A stretch of DNA of 64,000 nucleotides from Microbacterium trichothecenolyticum (lineage in GTDB: Bacteria > Actinomycetota > Actinomycetes > Actinomycetales > Microbacteriaceae), in NCBI RefSeq assembly GCF_000956465.1, contig NZ_JYJA01000037.1, positions 62,001 to 126,000 on the forward strand. Reading direction: 5' to 3'. Shown one piece after another: positions 35,065-43,765 of the stretch; positions within the stretch are counted from its first letter, which is position 1, and each line of letters begins with the position of its first letter. Under the pieces are notes generated by a model. The model did no database searches. It was not told the DNA's origin and worked only from the letters and a program-made list of their open reading frames with translations. The translations under genes were made by a program, and so were the position numbers.

Positions 35065-36000
35065 TCACGCGCGCACGGCATCGCTGCGGTCCTGCAGCAG
35101 CTGTTCGGCCACTGCCCACATCCGCGAACCGTCGACCGGATCGGCGAGTCGTCGATACGGACGCACGGGGCCGGCCGCCCCGCCGAAGTGCAGGGCGCCT
35201 GTGGGGCCGAAGAAGCCCGGGGCCGGCGCGTTCGTCACCGCGGCCAGCAGCGCCGGCTGCGCTGCCTGCGCCGGCGTGCTGCCGAGGCGGTCGGCGAGCC
35301 GGCGTCCGAGCCCGCCCCGATCGCGGGCCCGCATGGCCGGCGCGATCCCGGTGCCGGGCACGACGCCGGGGTGGCTGAGGTGCACGGTGATGCCCCCGCC
35401 GACCGCCGCCGAGCGCCGGGCGAGTTCGTAGCCGAACAGTCCCAGCGCCACCTTCGACGACCCGTAGGCGCGCAGCGGCGCATAGCGGTGCTCGCTCTGC
35501 AGGTCGTCCCACACGAGGCGCGAGACGCCGGCCGCCAGGCTCAGCTGCACGACGACGCGCGCACCTCGCTCCTGCAGCAGCGGCAGCAGCGCCGTCGTGA
35601 GCGCGAAGTGCCCCAGGAAGTTCGTCTGGAAGTGCAGCTCGAAACCATCGGCGCTCATATGGCGCTCGCGGTCGCCGAGCAGCACGATGCCGGCGTTCAG
35701 CACGACCAGATCGAGCTGCGTCCGCTCGGCGAGGACCGCCGCCGCGAGCGCGCGGACCGAGTCCAGCCGCGCGAGATCGAGGTCGACCAGGTCGGCACGC
35801 GCGTCGGGCGCGCTCTCCCGGATGCGTTCGACCGCCCGCTCTGCCTTGACGCGATTGCGCACCGGCAGCACGAGATCGGCGCCGGCCGCCGCAAGGCCAC
35901 GTGCGATCTCGACGCCGACGCCATCGCTCGCGCCCGTGACCAGCGCAGTGCGCCCCCGCAGATCGGGCAGCGCGACCGGCGACGCCTGCGTGCGAGACAT
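35065..36000 (-). CDS. Short-chain dehydrogenase/reductase
   Basis: A 311-residue SDR. ALVTGASDGVGVEIARGLAAAG is the NAD(P) site, LVVLNAGI the NNAG-like motif, and YGSSKVALGLFGYEL the YxxxK catalytic motif (here YGSSK). The overall pattern matches the retinol-dehydrogenase-like SDRs often annotated only by fold. ATG 36000 follows GGAGGACCC. Substrate unknown. Confidence 0.88.
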   Translation of the reverse strand: MSRTQASPVALPDLRGRTALVTGASDGVGVEIARGLAAAGADLVLPVRNRVKAERAVERIRESAPDARADLVDLDLARLDSVRALAAAVLAERTQLDLVVLNAGIVLLGDRERHMSADGFELHFQTNFLGHFALTTALLPLLQERGARVVVQLSLAAGVSRLVWDDLQSEHRYAPLRAYGSSKVALGLFGYELARRSAAVGGGITVHLSHPGVVPGTGIAPAMRARDRGGLGRRLADRLGSTPAQAAQPALLAAVTNAPAPGFFGPTGALHFGGAAGPVRPYRRLADPVDGSRMWAVAEQLLQDRSDAVRA

Positions 36001-36120
36001 GGGTCCTCCGTTCGGCTCCGTCCCGGAGGAGGACGGACGGATGCCGCTGATACCTGCCCGCACCCCCGGCTGGCCTGCCTCAGCCTGGCGCAGGGGCGCC
36101 TCCGGGCGCCAGAGGTCCCC

Positions 36121-37539
36121 TCAGAACGGCGAAGGAACCGGGGGAAGTGCCGGTACTCCGGCCTCGACCGCGCGCCCCGCCTCGAACAGCACGTCCTCGC
36201 CGAACATGGGGCCGATGAGCTGCACGCCGGTGGGCATGCCGTCGGCCCCGAGGCCGGTGGGCAGGGCCAGCGCCGGCAGTCCGAGGAAGTTGACGACCAC
36301 CGTCAGCCACAGATCTCGCCATGCGCGATCCGCGGCCTCCTGACCGCCCAGGTCGTAGTCGGGCTCGCGCATCCGGGACATCGACACGGGACCCAGGATC
36401 ACGGGCACCTCGACCTGCAGCCGTCTCCACTCGGCCGCGATCACGGCCCGCCGCGCCCACGCCTGCGCGTACTCGCGCGCCGACTCGTACGGGCGCGCCG
36501 CCGCCGTGCTGTCGCGCAGGAACTGCGTGGCGGAACGCCCGAGCGGCAGGCCGAGCGCCGCGGGGTCGAGCGAGATGAGCATGTCGGTGCACGACAGGCG
36601 CCGCCACAGCACGGCCGCCTCCTCGAGGAGCGGGCCGGCGGCGTCGACGATCTCCCAGCCTGCACGCGCGAGGGATGCTGCGGCCCGGTCGAGTCCGGCC
36701 GCCACATCCGGATCCACCTCGAGGCCCGCAGGATCGCGCACCACGCCGACGCGGCGCGGCACCGCATCGGGGCGCACCGCGGGCGCGGCGATCGACACCG
36801 GGTCGTCGGCATCCCATCCCTGCATGACCCCGAGTGCGAGCGCGACGTCGTCGACGCGCCGCGCCATGGGCCCGTTCACGGAGAACTGCTGGAGCGTGAG
36901 CGCCACCGGCTGCTCTCGCACCGCCGCGCGCGGCACGCGCCCGAGCGACGGGCGGAGTCCGACCACGCCTGCCGCGTAGGCGGGGAGGCGGAGCGAGCCG
37001 CCGAAGTCGTTGCCGAGGCCGATCCCGCTCATCCCGGTCGCCACGGCGACGGCGTCCCCGCCGCTGGATCCGCCGGCACTGCGTGCGCGGTTCCACGGGT
37101 TCAGGGTGCGGCCGAACACGTCGTTGTCCGTGTCCCACCGCATCCCGAAGTCGGGCATGTTGCCCCGGGCGACGGGCACCGCCCCGGCATCCCGCAACCG
37201 CCGCACGACGGCGGCGTCTCGGGCGGGCACGGCGTCGGCCAGCCCGCGCCAGCCGTTCGTCGTCGCCGACCAGGTGAGGTCGATGTTCTCCTTCACCGAG
37301 ATCGGGACGCCCGCGAGAGGCCCGGGGTCGCGACCTGCCTTGACGGCGGCATCGATCTCGGCGGCCGCGCTGCGCGCACGGTCGGCGAAGACCACGGTGA
37401 GCGCGTTGACGCCGGGATCGATCCGCCCGATGCGGGCCAGATGCTCCTCGACGACCTCCTGCGCGGTCAGTTCCCCCTCCCGTACGGCAGCGGCCATCGC
37501 AGTGGCGGAATCGAGGGGAGGAGGCGGCGGCTGGCTCAT
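36121..37539 (-). CDS. Amidase signature family hydrolase
   Basis: A 472-residue amidase. Lys in GVPISVKENIDLTW, the Ser pair in ARSAGGSSGGDAVAVATGMSGIGLGNDFGGSLRLPA form the Ser-cisSer-Lys triad of the family. It hydrolyses amide bonds of small amides or acylated compounds; the natural substrate is not evident. The ATG at 37539 follows GGATGGGACCGAC. A pair of direct repeats around a possible promoter suggests regulation. Confidence 0.9.
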   Translation of the reverse strand: MSQPPPPPLDSATAMAAAVREGELTAQEVVEEHLARIGRIDPGVNALTVVFADRARSAAAEIDAAVKAGRDPGPLAGVPISVKENIDLTWSATTNGWRGLADAVPARDAAVVRRLRDAGAVPVARGNMPDFGMRWDTDNDVFGRTLNPWNRARSAGGSSGGDAVAVATGMSGIGLGNDFGGSLRLPAYAAGVVGLRPSLGRVPRAAVREQPVALTLQQFSVNGPMARRVDDVALALGVMQGWDADDPVSIAAPAVRPDAVPRRVGVVRDPAGLEVDPDVAAGLDRAAASLARAGWEIVDAAGPLLEEAAVLWRRLSCTDMLISLDPAALGLPLGRSATQFLRDSTAAARPYESAREYAQAWARRAVIAAEWRRLQVEVPVILGPVSMSRMREPDYDLGGQEAADRAWRDLWLTVVVNFLGLPALALPTGLGADGMPTGVQLIGPMFGEDVLFEAGRAVEAGVPALPPVPSPF

Positions 37540-37864
37540 GTCGGTCCCATCCCACCACGAGCGCGCGAACCCCGGCGGTCGGCACGACCGAATAGCACTC
37601 AGGAGACGCACAGGCAATCCCCCTTGCGAACACCGGCGGTGGGCGTAGCTTCTCCCTCAGACCCCGTGACCGTGCGCCCCGAAGCTCCACCCCTCGACGG
37701 ACGGCGGTCGTGGATGGTGAGCGCGGAGTCCGCTCCCCCAGTGGCGGTTCTCCCTGGCGCCCCGACGCTGTCCGCCCGTCCCCGCCGGCGGACAGCGCCA
37801 TATCCGGGCGAAATCGTGCGAATCGTGCGATGCCCCGCCATCGCGCGCCACTAGAGTCATGCCC
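37540..37864. other. Intergenic stretch with direct repeats and promoters
   Basis: This 325-bp divergent gap has no convincing gene. GCGAACCCCGGCGGT (37565-37579) recurs at 37626-37640 with one change, on either side of a candidate minus-strand -10 TGCTAT (37597-37592) for the amidase. Near the right end AATCGTGCG occurs twice in tandem (37812-37829), and a -10 TAGAGT (37852-37857) serves the next gene. Confidence 0.55.
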
Positions 37865-38236
37865 ATGGCATCAGGCAAGCAGCAGCAGAAGCCCGAACCC
37901 GAGCTCCACGGCGGCGTCCTCTCGGGCGGCGGAAGCGCCACCCTCTGGGGCTGGCTCATCGGACTCGTCGTCTTCGTGTTCGTGGCGGTCCCCATCTCGA
38001 TCGCGGTGCGCTTCGCGACGCACCCGGCGACGCAGTCGCTGTTCGGCGGACGCCTCGAGGAGGCGACCAGCGGCGCCTACTCCGCGTTCTGGTGGATCGT
38101 CGCACTGTTCCTCTTCGCCATCCCCGTGCTGGTCGGCTGGGGCGTCGCGAAGCTCTCCGGACGCACGCTCGCGATCATCGTCGGCATCGTCGCGGTGTTC
38201 TTCGTCGCGATCCTCATCTTCGGCCAGCTGTTCTGA
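37865..38236 (+). CDS. Small multi-span membrane protein
   Basis: A 123-residue protein (125 if ATG 37859 is used) with an N-terminal Lys/Gln/Glu-rich segment and three hydrophobic spans (WGWLIGLVVFVFVAVPISIAV, FWWIVALFLFAIPVLVGWGVAKL, LAIIVGIVAVFFVAILIFGQLF). No family recognised. TAGAGT is 7 nt before the ATG at 37865, so a leaderless start at that ATG is most likely. Confidence 0.75.
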   Translation: MASGKQQQKPEPELHGGVLSGGGSATLWGWLIGLVVFVFVAVPISIAVRFATHPATQSLFGGRLEEATSGAYSAFWWIVALFLFAIPVLVGWGVAKLSGRTLAIIVGIVAVFFVAILIFGQLF

Positions 38237-38283
38237 TCCGACACGGCTGAACCTGCGGGCACCCGGTCGGCATGACGCCCCGC

Positions 38284-38289
38284 GATAAT
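38284..38289 (+). promoter_or_regulatory. Leaderless -10 box of the HTH regulator
   Basis: GATAAT lies 6 nt before the ATG at 38296. Confidence 0.45.
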
Positions 38290-38295
38290 GGGACC

Positions 38296-38904
38296 ATGAC
38301 GACCGGGTACAGCGCGATCTCGAGCTACTCTCGCGTCGAGATCATGCACCTGCTCCAGGAGCGCCCGCAGCGGGCGATCTCCGAGCTCGTCGAGGCGACC
38401 GGCCTGCACGCCAACACCGTGCGCGAGCACGTGCAGCGTCTCATCGACGCCGGGTATGTGATCGCCGAGACCGAGCGCCGCACGACAAGAGGTCGCCCGC
38501 GCGTGCTCTATTCGGCCGCCACCGGCTCCGACGAGGCCTCGAGCCCCGTCGCCGCCCGCCGTGCGGAGGCGGCTGCCCGTCGCGGAGACCTGCTGCGTCG
38601 CGTCTACGGATCCGACACGGATGCCGACCTCGGCGCCGAAGCCCTGCACCAGCTCGACGCACTCGTCGAAGACCTCGGTGATGCCGGCTTCGACCCCGTG
38701 GTCGACGAGCGCCACCTCACGGTCGACCTGACGCCGTGTCCGCACGTGCCCGCCGCGGAACATCGCGGCGTGCTGTGCAGCGTGCACGTCGCGCTCATGG
38801 ACAGCGTGCTGGCGCAGGCCGGCGGCCCGCTGCGCGTCGAGGGCATCGCGCCGTCGTGCGACCCGACGCAGTGCGTGGTGCAGCTCGCCACCTCGCGCGG
38901 CTGA
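38296..38904 (+). CDS. Winged-helix regulator with cysteine-rich C-terminus, SufR-like
   Basis: A 202-residue regulator. The N-terminal helix-turn-helix is SRVEIMHLLQERPQRAISELVEATGLHANTVREHVQRLIDAGYVIAETERRTTRGRPRVLYS (residues about 11-73). The C-terminal domain has four cysteines: LTPCPHVPA, GVLCSVHV (12 residues between the first two) and APSCDPTQC. The CX12C spacing and the ArsR-like fold resemble SufR, which binds an Fe-S cluster. It lies tail-to-tail with fdhD and near the Moco genes, so it may match Fe-S or redox state to these genes. The cluster is inferred. Confidence 0.78.
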   Translation: MTTGYSAISSYSRVEIMHLLQERPQRAISELVEATGLHANTVREHVQRLIDAGYVIAETERRTTRGRPRVLYSAATGSDEASSPVAARRAEAAARRGDLLRRVYGSDTDADLGAEALHQLDALVEDLGDAGFDPVVDERHLTVDLTPCPHVPAAEHRGVLCSVHVALMDSVLAQAGGPLRVEGIAPSCDPTQCVVQLATSRG

Positions 38905-38917
38905 ATCCCCGGCGCGG

Positions 38918-39832
38918 TCAGCGCACCGCGGCAGTGACCCGCACCCGGTCGGGCCGCGCGTAGACGTTCATCGACGACCCTCGCACGAACCCGACGAGCG
39001 TGAGCCCGGAGGCCGCAGCCAGCTCGACGGCCAGTGACGACGGCGCCGACACCGCGGACAGGATCGGGATGCCGGCCATCACGGCCTTCTGCACGAGCTC
39101 GAAGCTCGCGCGGCCCGACACCTGCAGCACGATTCCGCTCAGCGGCAGGCGATCCTCCAGCACCGCCCAGCCGATGACCTTGTCGACGGCGTTGTGCCGG
39201 CCGACGTCCTCGCGCAGCACGAGGAGCTCACCGGACGCCGCGTCGAACAGAGCCGCCGCGTGGAGACCTCCGGTCTTGTCGAACACCGTCTGGCCGGCGC
39301 GCAGGGCGTCGGGAAGACCGGCGAGCATCGTCGCGTCGACGGCCGCGGCATCCGTTCCGACGTCGTAGCGCGACTGCTTCTCGATCGCCTCGATGGACGC
39401 TGTGCCGCACACGCCGCACGAACTCGTCGTGTAGAAGTTGCGGGCGATGTCGGTGACGAGCGGCGCGAGCTCGGGCGCGAGAGCGATGTCGAGGACGTTG
39501 TAGGTGTTCTCGCTCGAGGTCGCCGGCTCCGCGGGACCGACGCCGATCGTCGACAGCGACGTGGGTGCCGCAGCCCCGGTGCCCGGTCCGCCGCAGTGGA
39601 TCGCGGAACGCAGGTCTGCGGCGGTCGAGATCACGCCCTCCGAGACCAGGAATCCGGCCGCGAGTTCCAGGTCGTTGCCCGGCGTGCGCATCGTGACGGT
39701 GAGAGGCTCGCCGGCGATGCGGATCTCGAGCGGCTCCTCCACGACGAGGGTGTCGGCGCGACGGCGTACCGCGACATCGCCGTCGTTCAGCGCGATGCGG
39801 GTGACGGGGGTGCGCGTCGTGATGCGTCCCAT
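38918..39832 (-). CDS. fdhD: Formate dehydrogenase accessory sulfurtransferase
   Basis: A 304-residue FdhD. It has the sulfur-transfer cysteine loop in [17 protein letters not shown] and the family motifs [40 protein letters not shown] and [18 protein letters not shown]. It takes sulfur from a cysteine desulfurase and inserts it into bis-MGD so that formate dehydrogenase becomes active. It lies 1 nt after moaA on the same strand and belongs functionally to the molybdoenzyme gene at 60996-63506. Confidence 0.96.
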   Translation of the reverse strand: MGRITTRTPVTRIALNDGDVAVRRRADTLVVEEPLEIRIAGEPLTVTMRTPGNDLELAAGFLVSEGVISTAADLRSAIHCGGPGTGAAAPTSLSTIGVGPAEPATSSENTYNVLDIALAPELAPLVTDIARNFYTTSSCGVCGTASIEAIEKQSRYDVGTDAAAVDATMLAGLPDALRAGQTVFDKTGGLHAAALFDAASGELLVLREDVGRHNAVDKVIGWAVLEDRLPLSGIVLQVSGRASFELVQKAVMAGIPILSAVSAPSSLAVELAAASGLTLVGFVRGSSMNVYARPDRVRVTAAVR

Positions 39833-39833
39833 G

Positions 39834-40919
39834 TCAGCCGCCGATCGCGTTCATGCCGCGCGCGGGCTGCAGGAACGACGGGTCGTTGATCGCGTGGCCC
39901 GGGAGCTTGCCGCGCACGCAGGAGCGCAGCATCCCGTCGATCTCGTCGTCGTCGCCGCCCGCCCGCAGGATGGGCAGGAGGTCGTACTCGGTGGTCGAGA
40001 ACAGGCAGTTCCGCAACTGTCCGTCCGCGGTCAACCGCAACCGGTCGCAGTCGCCGCAGAACGGCGCCGTCACCGACGCGATCACCCCCACCGAATGCGG
40101 ACCATCATCCAGCGTCCACCGCGCCGCGGGCGCCCCACCCCGACCGGGCACCGGCGTCAGCGTCCACCGCGCGGACAGCGCGGTGAGGATTTCGTCCTGC
40201 GTCACCATCCGCGACCGGTCCCACGTGTGCCCGGCATCCAACGGCATCTGCTCGATGAACCGCATCTGCGCATCATGCGCGGTCGCGAACTCCACCAGCT
40301 CGACCAGCTCGTCCTCGTTGACGTCCCGCATGGCCACCGCGTTCAGCTTCAACGGCCGCAGCCCCGACGCCCCCGCCGCCGCGATGCCCTCCAGCACATC
40401 GTCCAGCCGGTCCCGGCGGGTCAGTGCGTGGAACCGGTCGCGGCGCAGCGTGTCGATCGAGATGTTCAACCGGTTCAGCCCGGCGTCGACCAGCCCGGGC
40501 AGCAACTCGGGCAGCCGGATCCCGTTCGTGGTCATCGCGATCTCGACCGGCCGGCCGTCCGGACCGGTGATCGCCGCCAGCCGGCGCACCACCTCGACGA
40601 TGTCGGAGCGCAGCAGCGGCTCGCCGCCGGTGAGCCGGAACGTCGTGATCCCGTCCGCCGCAGCCACCTGCGCGATGCGCACGATCTCGTCCAGCGTCAG
40701 GATGCTCGTCTTCGCCAGCCACTCGTTGCCCTGCTCCGGCATGCAGTAGGTGCATCGCAGCGAACACCGATCCGTCAACGAGATCCGCAGGTCGCGGTGC
40801 ACACGCCCATGGGTGTCGATCAGCGGTGCCCCGATCGACGCGACCGGGGCCGTGCCCGGATCCGCGGATGCCGCGGGAAGAGGCATCCGTCGCCCGATCG
40901 CCACCGGGATCGCGGTCAT
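39834..40919 (-). CDS. moaA: GTP 3',8-cyclase
   Basis: A 361-residue radical SAM enzyme for the first step of Moco synthesis. [21 protein letters not shown] carries the CxxxCxxC [4Fe-4S] motif; the C-terminal cysteines [24 protein letters not shown] bind the second cluster. It converts GTP to 3',8-cyclo-GTP, the substrate of MoaC. A 12-codon leader ORF overlaps its ATG as ATGA. It is transcribed with fdhD, apart from the other Moco genes. Confidence 0.97.
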   Translation of the reverse strand: MTAIPVAIGRRMPLPAASADPGTAPVASIGAPLIDTHGRVHRDLRISLTDRCSLRCTYCMPEQGNEWLAKTSILTLDEIVRIAQVAAADGITTFRLTGGEPLLRSDIVEVVRRLAAITGPDGRPVEIAMTTNGIRLPELLPGLVDAGLNRLNISIDTLRRDRFHALTRRDRLDDVLEGIAAAGASGLRPLKLNAVAMRDVNEDELVELVEFATAHDAQMRFIEQMPLDAGHTWDRSRMVTQDEILTALSARWTLTPVPGRGGAPAARWTLDDGPHSVGVIASVTAPFCGDCDRLRLTADGQLRNCLFSTTEYDLLPILRAGGDDDEIDGMLRSCVRGKLPGHAINDPSFLQPARGMNAIGG

Positions 40920-40954
40920 GCGTCCGGCTCCGATCGCTGTGCCCGGCTCGCCAT
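40916..40954 (-). CDS. Leader ORF overlapping moaA start
   Basis: A 12-residue ORF ([12 protein letters not shown]) runs from the ATG at 40954 to a TGA that overlaps the moaA ATG (ATGA). TACCCT (40967-40962) lies 7 nt upstream, placing the leader ORF's ATG at the likely 5' end of the mRNA. It therefore looks like a device to couple moaA translation to a leaderless start, or a control peptide. It is too short to be a protein with its own function. Confidence 0.5.
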   Translation of the reverse strand: MASRAQRSEPDA

Positions 40955-41087
40955 GCTTCCGAGGGTAGTCGCGCCGCGGACCGCGGGCGCCGGTGCAAGC
41001 TCATTATTCACGGCGGGAAGGCTCGCCTCCCGCCCGGATTCCTGGGAATCTGGGTGCACCGGGCGCGCGTTGGACCTCTGTCGCCCG

Positions 41088-41102
41088 TGTGGTCTGACCA
41101 CA
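41088..41102 (+). promoter_or_regulatory. Palindrome TGTGGT-CTG-ACCACA upstream of cydA
   Basis: A perfect 6-bp inverted repeat with a 3-nt centre. GGTNNNACC is the core operator of FadR-subfamily GntR regulators such as PdhR and LldR; the outer TGTG/CACA also recalls Rex sites, but the spacing is wrong for Rex. A candidate -10, TACGGT, follows at 41106-41111. It probably controls the cyd operon. Confidence 0.55.
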
Positions 41103-41148
41103 TGCTACGGTGATCAGACCCAGTCCGGAACGATCGGAGAATCGCATC

Positions 41149-42594
41149 GTGGATCTGCTGGACCCTCTGCTGCTGGCGCGCTGGCAGTTCGGCCTCACGA
41201 CGCTGTACCACTTCCTGTTCGTCCCCCTCACGCTCGGCATGGCGCTGACGGTCGCGATCTTCCAGACCGCGTGGTTCCGCACCGGCAACGTGAAGTGGCT
41301 GCATCTCACGCGGTTCTTCGGGAAGATCTTCCTCATCAACTTCGCGATGGGCGTCGTGACCGGCATCGTGCAGGAGTTCCAGTTCGGCATGAACTGGTCG
41401 TCGTACTCCCGGTTCGTCGGCGACGTGTTCGGCGCGCCGCTCGCCTTCGAGGGCCTCATGGCCTTCTTCTTCGAGGCGACCTTCATCGGGCTGTGGATCT
41501 TCGGGTGGGACAAACTGCCCAAGGCTCTGCACTTGGCGAGCATCTGGATCGCGACGATCGGGGCCTGGTTCTCGGCGTACTTCATCCTCGCGGCCAACGC
41601 GTTCATGCAGAATCCCGTCGGCTTCAAGATGGCCGAGGACGGCTCCCGCGCCGAGATGACGGACTTCTTCGCGGTGCTGACGAACCCGGTGGCCCTCGCG
41701 GCCCTCCCCCACACCCTCTTCGCCGCGTTCATGATGACCGCGGGCGTGATCGTCTCGATCTCGGCCTGGCACCTGCTGCGCAAGCAGAACGTCGAGATGA
41801 TGCGCTCGTCGCTCAAGTTCGGCCTGTGGGGCCTCATCGCCGCCTTCGCCGGGGTCGCGATCTCGGGCGACCAGCTCAGCCTCGTCATGGTGGCGACGCA
41901 GCCGATGAAGATGGCCGCCGCCGAGGCGATGTTCGACAGCGCCTGTGGAGCGGACGCCTCGTTCTCGATCTTCACGCTCGGCACACCCGACGGCACGAGC
42001 GAGCTCTTCTCGATCCGCGTGCCGTACCTGCTGGCGCTGCTGTCGACGCACTCCCTCGACGGCTGCGTCGAGGGCATCAACGACCTCAACAACCTCTACA
42101 CGACCGAGCTGTTCCCGCAGTTCGCCGACCAGGTCGACGGCAACTTCGCGCCGATCCTCTGGGTCACGTACTGGGCGTTCCGCTGGATGATCGGTCTCGG
42201 CGGCGTCGCCGCGCTCGTCGCGGTCGTCGGCCTCTGGCTCACGCGCAAGAACGCGAAGCGCGAGGTCCCCGCGTGGGCCTGGCGCCTCGCGATCTGGGCC
42301 TGGCCGGCCTCCCTCCTCGCGATCCTCGTGGGATGGGTCTTCACCGAGATGGGCCGCCAGCCCTGGATCGTGTTCAGCCTGATGCTGACCGAGGACGGCG
42401 TCTCGCCCTCGGTGCCCGGATGGACCGTGCTCATCTCGCTCACCGCGTTCACGCTCATCTACGCGGCGCTCGCGGTGGTCGAGTTCGGCCTCATCCTGAA
42501 GACGACCCAGAAGGGCCCGGAGCCCCTCCCCGAGCCGGGAGCGCCGGATGCGCGCACCCAGGCGGTCGAAGACACCCCGACGACGGTCTACTAA
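41149..42594 (+). CDS. cydA: Cytochrome bd oxidase subunit I
   Basis: A 481-residue membrane subunit carrying the three hemes and the quinol site. WQFGLTTLYHFLFVPLTLGMAL holds the proximal heme-d-side histidine; FGMNWSSYSRFVGDVFGAPLAFEGLMAFFFEATF and the GRQPW motif (EMGRQPWIVF) are diagnostic. It oxidises menaquinol and reduces O2 with very high affinity. GTG start with GGAGA 8-12 nt upstream. First gene of cydABDC. Confidence 0.96.
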   Translation: MDLLDPLLLARWQFGLTTLYHFLFVPLTLGMALTVAIFQTAWFRTGNVKWLHLTRFFGKIFLINFAMGVVTGIVQEFQFGMNWSSYSRFVGDVFGAPLAFEGLMAFFFEATFIGLWIFGWDKLPKALHLASIWIATIGAWFSAYFILAANAFMQNPVGFKMAEDGSRAEMTDFFAVLTNPVALAALPHTLFAAFMMTAGVIVSISAWHLLRKQNVEMMRSSLKFGLWGLIAAFAGVAISGDQLSLVMVATQPMKMAAAEAMFDSACGADASFSIFTLGTPDGTSELFSIRVPYLLALLSTHSLDGCVEGINDLNNLYTTELFPQFADQVDGNFAPILWVTYWAFRWMIGLGGVAALVAVVGLWLTRKNAKREVPAWAWRLAIWAWPASLLAILVGWVFTEMGRQPWIVFSLMLTEDGVSPSVPGWTVLISLTAFTLIYAALAVVEFGLILKTTQKGPEPLPEPGAPDARTQAVEDTPTTVY

Positions 42595-42612
42595 GAGCTT
42601 CAGGAGCACATC

Positions 42613-43647
42613 ATGGATCTCGCCTACCTCTGGTTCTGGATCGTCGGCTTCCTCTTCGTCGGCTACTTCGTGCTCGACGGGTTCGACTTCGGCGTCGGCA
42701 TGTCGCTGCCGTTCCTCGGCAAGAACGACATCAGCCGCCGCCAGGTGATCAACACGATCGGCCCGGTGTGGGACCTCAACGAGACGTGGGTCATCGTCGC
42801 CGGCGCGTGCCTGTTCGCCGCGTTCCCGGAGTGGTACGCGACGCTGTTCAGCGGCTTCTACCTGGCACTGCTGCTGATCCTGCTGGCGCTCATCCTGCGC
42901 GGCGTCTCGTTCGAGTACCGCCACCAGCGCGATTCGCTGCGGTGGAAGAAGGGCTTCGACACGATGATCGTCGTCGGCTCCGCCGTGCCGGCGCTCCTGT
43001 GGGGCGTCGCCGTCGCCAACATCGTGCAGGGCGTGCCGCTGGACGCCGACCACGAGTTCACCGGGTCGCTGCTGACGCTGCTCAACCCCTACGGTCTCCT
43101 GGGCGGACTGACGACACTCCTGCTCTTCTTCACGCACGGCGTGTACTTCGTCGCGCTGAAGACCGACGGGCAGGTCGCCGCCGACGCGCGCCGGCTCGCC
43201 GGCCGCGCGGGACTGCTCACGATCGTCGTCGCCGCGGCCTTCCTGGTGTGGACCGTCGTCATGGCGTTCTCCGAAGGCCGCGACTTCGCGATGGTCACCG
43301 CGATCCTGTCGGCCGTCGCGGCCGTGCTCCTGATCGCATCCTGGATCTCGAACGCCCGTGGCCGCGAGGGCTGGGCCTTCGGCTTCGGCGCCTTCACGAT
43401 CGTGACGGCCGTGCTCGCGGTGTGGTTCGCGCTGTTCCCCTATGTCATGCCGTCGACCGGCGACCCGGCCGGCTCGCTCACGATCGAGAACGCGTCGAGC
43501 ACGGACTACACGCTGACGATCATGTCGTGGGCGGCGCTCATCTTCCTGCCGCTGGTGCTCGCGTACCAAGGCTGGACGTACTGGATCTTCCGCAAGCGCA
43601 TCACCCGCTCCCGTATCGAGCAGGCGGCTGCGGCGCCCGCGCACTGA
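42613..43647 (+). CDS. cydB: Cytochrome bd oxidase subunit II
   Basis: A 344-residue subunit with about eight spans, starting MDLAYLWFWIVGFLFVGYFVLDGFDFGVGMSLPFLGKND and GPVWDLNETWVIVAGACLFAAFPEWYATLFSGFYLALLLILLALILRGVSFEYR, all diagnostic for CydB. It pairs with CydA. CAGGAG lies about 6 nt before the ATG. Confidence 0.96.
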   Translation: MDLAYLWFWIVGFLFVGYFVLDGFDFGVGMSLPFLGKNDISRRQVINTIGPVWDLNETWVIVAGACLFAAFPEWYATLFSGFYLALLLILLALILRGVSFEYRHQRDSLRWKKGFDTMIVVGSAVPALLWGVAVANIVQGVPLDADHEFTGSLLTLLNPYGLLGGLTTLLLFFTHGVYFVALKTDGQVAADARRLAGRAGLLTIVVAAAFLVWTVVMAFSEGRDFAMVTAILSAVAAVLLIASWISNARGREGWAFGFGAFTIVTAVLAVWFALFPYVMPSTGDPAGSLTIENASSTDYTLTIMSWAALIFLPLVLAYQGWTYWIFRKRITRSRIEQAAAAPAH

Positions 43648-43657
43648 CGTGCGGATG

Positions 43658-43690
43658 ACGGGATGCCTCGGGGCGAGGCATCCGTCCTCC
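43658..43690 (+). terminator. Hairpin after cydB
   Basis: GGATGCCTC (43661-43669) pairs with GAGGCATCC (43675-43683) in a 9-bp stem with a 5-nt loop, followed by GTCCTCC. It may reduce read-through from cydAB into cydDC. Confidence 0.7.
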
Positions 43691-43699
43691 CGCGTCAGC

Positions 43700-43734
43700 T
43701 CGCCGACAGGCGCCTCCGGCAGGCGCGTCGGCGA
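43700..43734. terminator. Second hairpin between cydB and cydD
   Basis: TCGCCGAC (43700-43707) pairs with GTCGGCGA (43727-43734), with an inner CGCCT/AGGCG stem. It precedes a -10-like TAGGGT (43751-43756), so cydDC may have its own promoter. Confidence 0.5.
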
Positions 43735-43765
43735 CAGAGCGACGGATGGGTAGGGTCGAAGAGGA

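Noticed and set aside
37599..37841. 80-codon minus-strand ORF in the divergent gap
   Set aside because: No SD, no recognisable sequence, and it covers promoter-like repeats.
34885..37854. 989-codon plus-strand open frame
   Set aside because: Antisense to the SDR and amidase genes, with Arg/His-rich composition.
41088..41102. Rex operator upstream of cydA
   Set aside because: Arms TGTG/CACA fit, but Rex sites have a longer AT-rich centre; the GntR-type core fits better.
39504..43658. 1384-codon plus-strand and 1042-codon minus-strand (41008-44136) open frames
   Set aside because: Shadows of fdhD, moaA, cydA, cydB and cydD in other frames; no recognisable domains.
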